Assembly: GCA_016195325.1 (NCBI GenBank)
Contig: JACPZX010000114.1
Coordinates: forward strand, 1 to 64,000
From: Acidobacteriota bacterium
GTDB taxonomy: Bacteria > Acidobacteriota > Polarisedimenticolia > JACPZX01
Direction of reading: 5' to 3'
DNA length: 64,000 nt
Shown one piece after another: positions 53,625 through 61,575 of the stretch. Each line of letters opens with the position of its first letter. Position 1 is the first letter of the stretch. A program made the translations under genes and the position numbers. The notes under the pieces were generated by a model. The model had not been told where the DNA came from, searched no databases, and saw nothing but the letters and a program-made list of their open reading frames with translations.

Positions 53625-54656
53625 ATGATGGATCGGACGCTTGACGCTCTCGACGAGGAGGTCCAGCCGGTCGGCGCCGCAGCCGAGGATGCCCCCGCGC
53701 CGAACACCGAGGAAACGGCCTCGGAGACCGCCGAGTCTCTGGAGCAGTACCTCCGCGAAATCTCCCGGTGGCAGCTCCTGACGCCGGAGGGGGAGCGCGC
53801 CATCGCCAAGAAGACGGCGAAGGGCGATCCCAGGGCCCTCGAAGAGCTCATTCAGAGAAACCTCCGACTGGTCATCTATTGGGCGAAACGATACCGCTCC
53901 GCCGGGCTGCCGCTTCAGGACTTGATCCAGGAAGGAAACATCGGGCTGATGAGAGCCGCGGAGAAGTTCGACCCCCGCAAGGGGACGCGATTCTCGACGT
54001 ACGCTTCCTGGTGGATCCGGCAGGCTCTCGCCCGCGCGATCTGCGACAAACAGGATCTCATCCGCATTCCCGTCCACATGCACCAGAAGCTCCGCCGCGT
54101 CGACAGGATGCTCGAGAGGGCCCGCACGAAGAAACAGGGCGGTGAGATCGACGTCGAGCGGCGAATCAACGCGTCGGGGATCGTCGCGTACAAGGAGTGG
54201 GAGTCGGCGCGACGACTGCAGCAACCCATCTCTCTCGACCGGCGCGCCGATCCCGATCGTGAGGGAGGCATCGAGGTCGAGGACATGAACGCCGCGAACC
54301 CTCTCAAGGACATCTACGAGGAGGAGGTTCGCGACTACATCGCCCGACTCCTCGATCGCCTGCCGCCGCGACACCGAACCGTGGTGCGCCTGCGGTACGG
54401 CATGGAGGACGGAAGGGAGCACACCCTCGAGTCGATCGGTGGCCGCCTCAAGATATCGCGAGAGCGCGTGCGCCAGATCCAGAGCGAGGCGATCGAGAGG
54501 ATCTCAAGAATCGCAGCCGAGCAGCACTCCTCGAGAATGGCGCACGTGCCGGCGGCGCTGCTTCCCCGGACCGTGGCGCCGATGTCGCTCGAAGCCGGTT
54601 CGCGAAAGACCCCCGTGATGAAGCGCCGGAAGCGACGGGTTTCCGGCAGGAACTAG
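53625..54656 (+). CDS. Sigma70-family RNA polymerase sigma factor (RpoD/RpoS-like)
   Basis: A 343-residue sigma factor without region 1.1. Region 1.2 (SLEQYLREISRW), region 2 (NLRLVIYWAKRY, DLIQEGNIGLMRAAEKFD, RFSTYASWWIRQA, RIPVHM), region 3, and region 4 with the DNA-binding helix (LESIGGRLKISRERVRQIQSEAIERI). A basic C-terminal tail of about 45 residues follows region 4. Size and lack of 1.1 fit a group 2, RpoS-like factor rather than the housekeeping one (inference). ATG 53625 with AGGAAGGAAG. A sigma54-like promoter stands upstream. Confidence 0.88.
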   Translation: MMDRTLDALDEEVQPVGAAAEDAPAPNTEETASETAESLEQYLREISRWQLLTPEGERAIAKKTAKGDPRALEELIQRNLRLVIYWAKRYRSAGLPLQDLIQEGNIGLMRAAEKFDPRKGTRFSTYASWWIRQALARAICDKQDLIRIPVHMHQKLRRVDRMLERARTKKQGGEIDVERRINASGIVAYKEWESARRLQQPISLDRRADPDREGGIEVEDMNAANPLKDIYEEEVRDYIARLLDRLPPRHRTVVRLRYGMEDGREHTLESIGGRLKISRERVRQIQSEAIERISRIAAEQHSSRMAHVPAALLPRTVAPMSLEAGSRKTPVMKRRKRRVSGRN

Positions 54657-55339
54657 GGGACGGTCAGGCTCACTTCGTCGACACGCCCCGAAAAACGCTC
54701 GCCGATCACCGCGTCTTCACGATTGTTCAGGGCCCCCGGCGCTGCGGGGGTTCTTCCGACCTCCTTCCCGTCGATCCGGAGCGCGACCGACGCTCCGTCG
54801 AAGACCATCTCGACGTCGTGCCACGCGTTCAGGGACAGGGAGGCGTCGCTCGTCACTCGAACGAGTGCGGACCCGATCTCGGCCCGGACCATGAGCCCCC
54901 GGAGAACGATCAACCGGTACGACGCGCCGTAGCCGCGCCCCTTCTCGAAAATCCCCCCGTAGTAGACCGGATCCCGCGTCGGGAAGATCACGGCCCGGAG
55001 CGTGAAGGACCCCGCTGGGTTGAGCCGATCGGCGTGCGGGACGACGACGCGGGTGGCGTCGGCGACCTTCGGGTGCAGGTAGTCCTTCAGGGAGTAGTCC
55101 TCGAACGAGAGCGCCTTCCCCGATCGCCCGTCCGCCCAGAGAGCACGGATCACCTTCCCGTTGGTCGCCCCGTCGGCGCCGTCGCCCGCGACGTCCCCTT
55201 TCCCCTCGTCGAAGAGCCATCGCGCAATCGTTCTTACGGCCGGGGACTCCGCGCCGAGATGCGAAGGGACGGAGAGAGCGCACCCGAGCGCGAGGAGATA
55301 GGCCGCGGATCCGGCGAGCGGGAGCAGTCGCTTCGGCAT
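54653..55339 (-). CDS. Secreted LamG/concanavalin-like domain protein
   Basis: A 228-residue exported protein: signal peptide (about 1-29, ending SHLGA), then one LamG-type jelly-roll (ARWLFDEGKGDVAGDGADG, GRSGKALSFEDY, FTLRAVIFP, NAWHDVEMVFDGASVALRIDGKEVG, GRVDEVSL). Probably binds carbohydrate or a surface partner. Its stop TAG and the sigma-factor stop TAG share the tetranucleotide CTAG at 54653-54656. ATG 55339; no clear promoter. Confidence 0.88.
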   Translation of the reverse strand: MPKRLLPLAGSAAYLLALGCALSVPSHLGAESPAVRTIARWLFDEGKGDVAGDGADGATNGKVIRALWADGRSGKALSFEDYSLKDYLHPKVADATRVVVPHADRLNPAGSFTLRAVIFPTRDPVYYGGIFEKGRGYGASYRLIVLRGLMVRAEIGSALVRVTSDASLSLNAWHDVEMVFDGASVALRIDGKEVGRTPAAPGALNNREDAVIGERFSGRVDEVSLTVP

Positions 55340-55516
55340 CTCTCGAGTCCCTTCACGAGCCGGCACGATGCCGGAGTGGCGCCCTGCCCGGGAGCCGGTG
55401 GCGCTCCCGCGGGGCGCGGGGATTCTAGTCGGACACGCTTGCGATTCCCACCATCGAGCGACGATCATCGGATAGATTGATCGCGAGCGCGGCCGTCGCG
55501 CCTCACCGGAGCACGC

Positions 55517-57313
55517 ATGGGGCGGATTCGAGTTCTCCCGGACAACGTCGTGAATCGCATCGCGGCGGGCGAGGTCGTGGAGCGCCCCGCATCGATCGTG
55601 AAGGAGCTGCTCGAAAACTCGCTCGACGCAGGGGCGCGATCCGTGGAGGTCCGCGTCGAGGAGGGGGGTCGGCGCGCGATCGAGGTGAGGGACGACGGCG
55701 AGGGGATGGACGCCGACGATGCGATCGCGGCCTTGGAGCGCCACGCGACGAGCAAGATCGGATCCGGATCCTCACTCGAGGAGATCCCCACCCTTGGCTT
55801 TCGCGGAGAGGCGTTGCCGTCCATCGCGGCGGTGACCCGCTTCACTCTGACGACGAGCACGGACGGCGTGGCCGGATCGCGGGTCGTGGCGGAAGGCGGC
55901 CGCCATCTCGCCTCGGGACCCGCGGCGCACCCGAAGGGAACCACCGTCCGCGCCGCGGATATCTTCTTCAACACTCCGGCGCGCCTCCGCTTTCTGCGAG
56001 CGCCCGCGACCGAGATGGCGCACCTGGTCGAGGCCGTCGCGGCGCTCTCGCTCGCGCGCATCGACGTTCGCTTCAGGTTTCAGCACGCCGATCGCCGCAT
56101 CCTGGATCTGCCGCCCTGCCGGGAGCTCGCGGAGCGCCTCGCGCAGCTCGAAGGCCCGGAGCGAGCCCGCACGGCCGTCCCGATCCGCGGCGAGCGGGGA
56201 GGCGTCTCCGTGTCGGGGTTCGTGATCGGCGGGACAGGCACCGGCGGCGGGGGACGAGGAGCGCGGCGATTCGTCGTGAATGGGCGGGTCGTGAAAGACC
56301 GTGTTCTCGCCGGAGCCGCGTCGCGGGCTCTGGACGAGATGCTGCCCAGGGGGTCGGCCGCGTCGTGTCACGTGATTCTGGACCTCCCGCACTCCCAGGT
56401 GGACGTCAACGTGCATCCGGCGAAGGCCGAGGTGCGATTCGCCGAGCCGGGACGGGTTCACGATCTCGTGCGGGAGGCGATCCGTCAGGGACTCGCGGGG
56501 GCGATGAGCTCGCGCGATGCGGCGGTCGGCCGATCGGCGGCCTTCCCTCCGCGACCGATTGGCGGTACTCCCGGCCTCGAGGGTCTGAGGACACGCGTCT
56601 TCGAGGCGGCGTCTTCATACGTCACCAAGGCGGAGACGCCGGTAAGGCGATTTCCATCGTTCGTGCGAGAGAGCGAGAGCCCCGCGGGCCGGACGGCGAC
56701 GCCGGACGAAGAGATCTTCACGCTCCAGGGGAGCGCTCCCGCTGTTCTGGGCCGGTATCGCAACGGGTACATCCTCGCGCAGGACGAGATGGGACTCCTC
56801 CTCGTCGATCAGCACGCCGCGCACGAGACCATCCTCTACGAACAGCTGATGGCGCGCGCATTCGACGCCTCGGCCCCCCCGACCCAGGCGCTGATGTTCC
56901 CGCGGACCGTGACGCTCCCCCTCGCCTCGCGTGAAGCGGCCGAGCGGCTTCCCGCGGAGCTGGCGCCGCTGGGATTCGACGCCGAGATTTTCGGCGCGGA
57001 CGCCATCCTCGTCCGCGGCGTTCCCGCGCCGCTGGGAGATGCCGATCCCGAAGCGCTGGTTCTCGAGATCCTGGCCGAGACCGCCGTGGGGGACGATCGC
57101 CCCGTGGGCATCGAGGAGCGGCGGCGCCGGATGCTCGCCACGGCCGCCTGCCACGCGGCCGTCAAGGTCCCGGGAGATCTCACGACGGAGAAGTCGATCT
57201 GGATTCTCGAGACTCTTCTGAAGTGCCGCGCGCCGCTCAGATGTCCGCATGGCCGCCCGACGATCCTCAGGTGGGAGCATCGCGCGATCGAACGGCGGTT
57301 TGGGCGCCCGTAG
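55517..57313 (+). CDS. mutL: DNA mismatch repair protein MutL
   Basis: A 598-residue MutL. GHKL ATPase: ELLENSLDAGA, DDGEGM, HATSKI, TLGFRGEAL; transducer with VDVNVHPAKAEVRF. C-terminal domain carries the endonuclease motif DQHAAHETILYE (DQHA-x2-E-x4-E), ACHAAVK and CPHGRP. Thus a nicking MutL, as in bacteria without MutH. Preceded by TAGATT (55473-55478), a possible -10. ATG 55517. Confidence 0.95.
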   Translation: MGRIRVLPDNVVNRIAAGEVVERPASIVKELLENSLDAGARSVEVRVEEGGRRAIEVRDDGEGMDADDAIAALERHATSKIGSGSSLEEIPTLGFRGEALPSIAAVTRFTLTTSTDGVAGSRVVAEGGRHLASGPAAHPKGTTVRAADIFFNTPARLRFLRAPATEMAHLVEAVAALSLARIDVRFRFQHADRRILDLPPCRELAERLAQLEGPERARTAVPIRGERGGVSVSGFVIGGTGTGGGGRGARRFVVNGRVVKDRVLAGAASRALDEMLPRGSAASCHVILDLPHSQVDVNVHPAKAEVRFAEPGRVHDLVREAIRQGLAGAMSSRDAAVGRSAAFPPRPIGGTPGLEGLRTRVFEAASSYVTKAETPVRRFPSFVRESESPAGRTATPDEEIFTLQGSAPAVLGRYRNGYILAQDEMGLLLVDQHAAHETILYEQLMARAFDASAPPTQALMFPRTVTLPLASREAAERLPAELAPLGFDAEIFGADAILVRGVPAPLGDADPEALVLEILAETAVGDDRPVGIEERRRRMLATAACHAAVKVPGDLTTEKSIWILETLLKCRAPLRCPHGRPTILRWEHRAIERRFGRP

Positions 57314-57359
57314 GGCCGGAGGGGCTCAGGACCGGCTGGCGGAGTCCTCTCGATCGCCG

Positions 57360-57365
57360 TATAGT
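57360..57365 (+). promoter_or_regulatory. -10 element immediately before the transglycosylase ATG
   Basis: TATAGT at 57360-57365; a start 6-7 bases later would be 57372, only two bases from ATG 57374. No ribosome-binding sequence between. Suggests a leaderless transcript. Confidence 0.4.
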
Positions 57366-57373
57366 CTTCGCAA

Positions 57374-58144
57374 ATGAAACGACTCGCCGCGATCCTTTTC
57401 CTCCTGATGTCGGGCTCCTCCGCGTTTGCCGCGCTGGAGGTTCGGTTCAAGACGGGCGCGACCCTGCGGGTCGAAGCCGTCGATCTCCTGGCCGGCAAAG
57501 CGACGCTGACGCTTGCCGGCGGAGGATCGATCACCGTGGACGCTTCGCGCATCACGTCCTGCGCGCCGGTCTCCGACGAGAGCGTCGCGCCCGATTCGAA
57601 GGAAGTCGAACCCGCGGCCCCGGCTGCGTCCGGCGTGGCAGTGCCCGCAAGTCCACCCGAACCTTCCGGAGCGGCTCCGGCCGCCGACCCCCCTCCGGCG
57701 CTCCCCGCAGAGAGGGACTACAACGCGCTGGTCCAGAGCGCCGCCGCCCGATACGGAGTCGACGCCGAACTGCTCCGTCGCGTCCTCGAGGTGGAGAGCG
57801 GCTTCAATCCGCTTGCGATCTCACCGAAAGGCGCGATGGGAGTGGCACAGCTCATGCCCGGCACGGCTCGCGATCTCGGAGTGTCGGACCCGTTCGACGC
57901 CGCGCAGGGCATCGACGGGGCGGCCAGGCTCCTTCACGAGCTGCTCGCGAAGAGCGGAGGAAGGTTCGTCCCCGCGCTGGCGGCGTACAACGCCGGGCCG
58001 GGGGCGGTGAGGAAGTACGGCGGCGTCCCTCCGTATCGCGAGACGATTGAATACGTCGCGCGCGTACTCTCACTGTACGCGACGAATGCGCCCCTGTCAG
58101 CAGCCAGGGGCGGCGGGATCGAACAGGCCCACCAGCTTCCGTAA
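57374..58144 (+). CDS. Lytic transglycosylase, SLT family
   Basis: A 256-residue exported muramidase. Signal peptide 1-19; small N-terminal beta domain (about 20-60); Pro/Ala linker (about 75-115); SLT domain (about 118-235) with catalytic Glu in LEVESGFNPLAISPKGAMGVAQLMPGTA and AAYNAGPGAVRKYGGVPPYRET. Cleaves peptidoglycan glycan strands in the periplasm. End overlaps an unexplained open frame on the other strand. Confidence 0.92.
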   Translation: MKRLAAILFLLMSGSSAFAALEVRFKTGATLRVEAVDLLAGKATLTLAGGGSITVDASRITSCAPVSDESVAPDSKEVEPAAPAASGVAVPASPPEPSGAAPAADPPPALPAERDYNALVQSAAARYGVDAELLRRVLEVESGFNPLAISPKGAMGVAQLMPGTARDLGVSDPFDAAQGIDGAARLLHELLAKSGGRFVPALAAYNAGPGAVRKYGGVPPYRETIEYVARVLSLYATNAPLSAARGGGIEQAHQLP

Positions 58145-58411
58145 CGCCGACTTGTGATCGGAGGGAAGAGGCTTGCCCTCGACCCCGGTCGCGATGTCGT
58201 CCCGCAGCCTGCCGAAGCCTCCCCGAGCCGTGGACGCGCTGGATCGCCAGGCCCTGGAGTACGGGTCATCGATGGGGATGATGCCGCGTCTTCGATGCGG
58301 GATCGAGCCGCGTGCGCGGGAGGGGAGTCGTGGGAGGCTCCGGCGGGCGGGGGAGGTGGATCGGGGGGTGCCTCGCGCGTGAGCCTCCCAGGCTTGAGAA
58401 TTCGCTCGGGA
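58097..58411 (-). other. Start-less open frame downstream of the PDZ gene, protein-like 3' part
   Basis: On the minus strand the PDZ gene's own frame stays open for 104 codons beyond its TGA (58414-58412) to a TGA at 58099. The first half is Arg/Pro/Ser-rich like noise, but the last 55 codons read like a normal protein (IPIDDPYSRAWRSSA, GGFGRLRDDIATGVEGKPLP, SDHKSALRKLVGLFDPAA). No ATG, GTG or TTG occurs in frame. It may be a decayed gene end, a frameshifted small gene, or chance. Apart from this the 58145-58411 gap shows nothing. Confidence 0.25.
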
Positions 58412-59569
58412 TCAGATCGCCATCAGGTCTCCCGAAGTCCGCAACGAGCGCAACAGCTCGCGCGCTGCGTCCCGCTGCGATCGAAGCACGTCCCGCCGGA
58501 CCTCCCTCGCCCGGATCCGCTCATCGCGCCGCGCGGCTTCGGCTTCGAGCGACGCGGCGCGGGCCTCGAGCATCGCGCGACGCGTCTCGTCGAGAACTTG
58601 GCGCCGGATGCTTCCGGGGAGGAAGGAACGGGAATCTCCTTCGCTCTCTTCCTCCAGCGTTGCCTTGATCGTCATCTCGCGCCGATCGCGCACGATCACG
58701 ACCTCCACATCCTTCCCGGCCTTGTCACGAAGGGCGTCGCGAATGTCGCCGGTCCCGGAAATCCTGTCCTGGTCGATCCTCACGATGACATCACCCGCCT
58801 TCAGGCCGGCCTTTTCCGCCGGCGTCCCGTCGAAGACCTCCGTGACGAGGACGCCGTCACCGGACTTCACGCCGAAGTATTCGCCGAGCTGCGAGCTCAG
58901 ATCGCTGACCCCGACGCCGAGGCGCGGACCGCCGCCCGTCCAGAACGCGCGTGGCATGGAGAACTCCTTGAAATTCATCTGCGGCAGCGCGCCGAGCTTG
59001 AAGCTCCGGGCCGGTCTCGCCTCGAGCTTCACGCTCAACGTCCGCTCCGAGCCGTCCCTGAGGATTCCCACGGCGACGGTTCTTCCGGCGGGCGCCTCGC
59101 GCACGAACCGCCGGAGGGAAGACGTGCTCTCCACGCGCTGGCCCTGAAATGAGACGATGACGTCGTTCTCCCGGACTCCCGCCCTTCCCGCCGGGCTCGC
59201 CTCCTCGACCCGTGTCACGAGCGCGCCGTACGCGTCCCGCAGCTTCAACTCCGCCGCCCTCGACTCGGTGACGTCGTCGATCTGAACGCCGAGCCACGTC
59301 GAGCGTCCGGAGAGCACGACGACTCCATCCCCGTCGCCGTCCACCTCGGTGAACGCATTCGGCGGCTCAAGCGGTTCAGGGGGCTCCGGAGGCTCGGCCG
59401 GTCTCGGTGATGCCATCGGCGCGGGAGCGGCCGTCGGTCGGGTGATGGCCTTCGGGGCGGGCGGTGCGGCCGGCGCGGCGGAGGGCGCAGGCCATGCCAG
59501 CGCGGCGGCCGCCGCGCCGCAACACAGCACCAGGGAAAGGAAAAGGAATTTCTGGGGGCTGCGCTTCAT
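58412..59569 (-). CDS. Exported double-PDZ protein
   Basis: A 385-residue periplasmic protein without protease domain. Signal helix about 5-26, long Pro/Ala linker (28-75), PDZ1 (about 90-185, WLGVQIDDV...SPAGRAGVRENDVIVSFQG), PDZ2 (about 205-300, RLGVGVSDL...GTPAEKAGLKAGDVIVRIDQ), then a charged coiled coil rich in Arg/Glu (about 315-375). ATG 59569 chosen for AAGGAGG upstream. Resembles the PDZ half of DegP/HtrA-type proteins and may be a substrate sensor or adaptor. Confidence 0.88.
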   Translation of the reverse strand: MKRSPQKFLFLSLVLCCGAAAAALAWPAPSAAPAAPPAPKAITRPTAAPAPMASPRPAEPPEPPEPLEPPNAFTEVDGDGDGVVVLSGRSTWLGVQIDDVTESRAAELKLRDAYGALVTRVEEASPAGRAGVRENDVIVSFQGQRVESTSSLRRFVREAPAGRTVAVGILRDGSERTLSVKLEARPARSFKLGALPQMNFKEFSMPRAFWTGGGPRLGVGVSDLSSQLGEYFGVKSGDGVLVTEVFDGTPAEKAGLKAGDVIVRIDQDRISGTGDIRDALRDKAGKDVEVVIVRDRREMTIKATLEEESEGDSRSFLPGSIRRQVLDETRRAMLEARAASLEAEAARRDERIRAREVRRDVLRSQRDAARELLRSLRTSGDLMAI

Positions 59570-59706
59570 CTCGACATCCTCCTTGGATCGCATCGCGGAG
59601 GCGCGTCCAACGGGGTCGCAAATGGGTCGCGGGGACGACCTCCACGGGGTGAGATGCGCGCGGGAGGAGAACCGTCGCAGGCGGCGCGGAGGCGGCGTGA
59701 GTCGCC

Positions 59707-61452
59707 CTAGGGACGGGACCCTTCGGCCGGCGGGATCGGACCCGCGTCGTCGGCTTCAGGGGCCTCCGGCCCCGGCGTCATCCAGATCAATGCGGTCAGC
59801 AGGGTCGGAGAGGCCGGGCTGATCCACTCGGCGGAAATGCCGTCGCGGGTAACCACGAAGCGAACCCGCGTCCTCGGCAGCGGCTCGGATGCGACGGGGA
59901 GAAGATCCGCGATCTTCCGCAGCCACGCCTCGGACGAAACGCTCTTACGCGAGGGCGCATGCCGCCGCAGCCAGCCCAGGGCGAGCTCCGTGTCGACCGC
60001 GAGGACCACGTGGGCGGGCGGGTCGAAGGCGAGCGGTCCTTCGGCCCTCGGGATGCGGTCGCCGTGCCGCCTGCGCCCCCTGAGCGTCGCGAGCGCATCC
60101 GGCGAGGCGCCTACCAGAAGGCTCGATCCGGAGACGAGATATGAAGGGGAGAGGCCGCCGGGAAGGGCGTACGTGGTGACGCCCGAGGACTCCTCGCCCG
60201 GCCCCCGATACGCGCCGCCGGCCCGTGCCAGCCCATCGAGCCGGTGCAGCAGACGCTTGGTGGCGGCCGCGTCCGTCGGCTCGAGGGCGACGACCGCCGA
60301 TCGGGAGACGCCGGGATCGGCCGCGATCGCGACCTGCACGCCCATCGTCGTCAGGAAGTCCCGTCGAAAGTCGGAGTCGAGGAAGTCCTGCAGTCCGGCC
60401 AGCCGATCGCGCAGGCTCTCGGGATCCTGGCCCAACGCGGGCCCGAGCCAGGACGGAAGGGTCTCTCCAAGCGGCGCAAGGTCGCCGAAGGCGGCCCCGG
60501 CGTAAAGCGCGAACCCCTCCGGGAGCTCCTCCGCGGCGGCGATCGGACGGGGGCGTCCCCTGAAGAGTCTCCCGAGAAGTGTCTCGGACATGTCGGGAAT
60601 CCAGATGCGGGCCTGCTCGCGAAACAGCCCGTCCGCGTCCACGCGAATCGAGACCGCCGCCGCTTCCGCGTGCGCCTCCTCCGCCGCGCGACGCCAGCCA
60701 GCGCGGCTCGCCTCCGCACCGGCGCTCTCCCCCCGAATCGCCCGCTCGATGAAAGGCTTCGTGACGAACGCAAGAAGGGCGGCGTGCCGCCCGATGTCGC
60801 GCTGGACGCCGCGGAAGGAGGGGGACGAGGAAATGGAGGGCGCATGGCCGAGCAGGGCCGACAGGCTTTCCTCCATCCCCGCCCGCGTCGTCGTCGCGAT
60901 GGCCAGCCTGCCCACCACCGCGACGCAGAGATGGACCCCTGTCCCACGCGCCTTGACGACGAGATACTCGAGGCCACGATGCGTTCGACGCGTCGACGTC
61001 GCGTCGCCTCCGGCGATCGACGGCACCACCGACGCCTCGAACCAGGAGAGGAGCGCGTCGTCCCGGGACTCGAGCTCGACCGCGACGATCAGATCCGGGG
61101 ATGATGCGTGCCGGGCGGAGTGAAGGAGCCCGATGGCGGCGCCGCCCCTGAGCGAGCGCGCCATCCTCGCCCCCTCCGGCTGGACGGTCAGCCCGCGCGC
61201 GTCGGAGAGTTCGCCGACCAGCGATGCCGCGAGATCCCAATCGTCCCCCGCGTTCGCTTCCGCCCGTCGCGATCTGGCGAGACCGCGCATCAGATCGGGA
61301 GCCGAAGGGATGGCGATGACGGCTTCCGCCCCCGCGGGGATCGCGGAGAGAGGGTCGGCGGATCCCGCGCCCCGGATCAGGAGGATGGAGATCCCCACGG
61401 CGCCCGCGAGAAACCCCGCGAGAAGAACGGCGGCGAGCAGGGTGCGCTGCAT
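59707..61452 (-). CDS. DUF3352-like membrane-anchored protein
   Basis: A 581-residue protein with one N-terminal membrane helix (about 5-26) and a large extracytoplasmic part. It begins after the helix with DPLSAIPAGAEAVIAIP, a pattern of DUF3352 proteins, and contains repeated strand-helix units (GGAAIGLLHSA, LIVAVELES, FALYAGAAFGDLAPL, PAHVVLAVDTE). No catalytic motif recognised. ATG 61452; 137 bases upstream of the PDZ gene on the same strand. Confidence 0.75.
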   Translation of the reverse strand: MQRTLLAAVLLAGFLAGAVGISILLIRGAGSADPLSAIPAGAEAVIAIPSAPDLMRGLARSRRAEANAGDDWDLAASLVGELSDARGLTVQPEGARMARSLRGGAAIGLLHSARHASSPDLIVAVELESRDDALLSWFEASVVPSIAGGDATSTRRTHRGLEYLVVKARGTGVHLCVAVVGRLAIATTTRAGMEESLSALLGHAPSISSSPSFRGVQRDIGRHAALLAFVTKPFIERAIRGESAGAEASRAGWRRAAEEAHAEAAAVSIRVDADGLFREQARIWIPDMSETLLGRLFRGRPRPIAAAEELPEGFALYAGAAFGDLAPLGETLPSWLGPALGQDPESLRDRLAGLQDFLDSDFRRDFLTTMGVQVAIAADPGVSRSAVVALEPTDAAATKRLLHRLDGLARAGGAYRGPGEESSGVTTYALPGGLSPSYLVSGSSLLVGASPDALATLRGRRRHGDRIPRAEGPLAFDPPAHVVLAVDTELALGWLRRHAPSRKSVSSEAWLRKIADLLPVASEPLPRTRVRFVVTRDGISAEWISPASPTLLTALIWMTPGPEAPEADDAGPIPPAEGSRP

Positions 61453-61512
61453 GAAGGGCCGACCCCCGAGGCGGCGAAGAGGGTGGCCATATTAGGACAG
61501 AGGGGCGCGGTC

Positions 61513-61521
61513 TGGTAATCT
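61513..61521 (+). promoter_or_regulatory. Extended -10 promoter of the acyl-CoA synthetase gene
   Basis: TGG then TAATCT (61516-61521), with a weak TTAGGA-like -35. Leader of about 48 bases containing a GC hairpin, with GGAGG before GTG 61576. Confidence 0.45.
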
Positions 61522-61575
61522 GCGCGCCCGCCCGATGGGCGCCCGGGCCCGCCGGCGTCTCGAAGGAGGCTCCGC

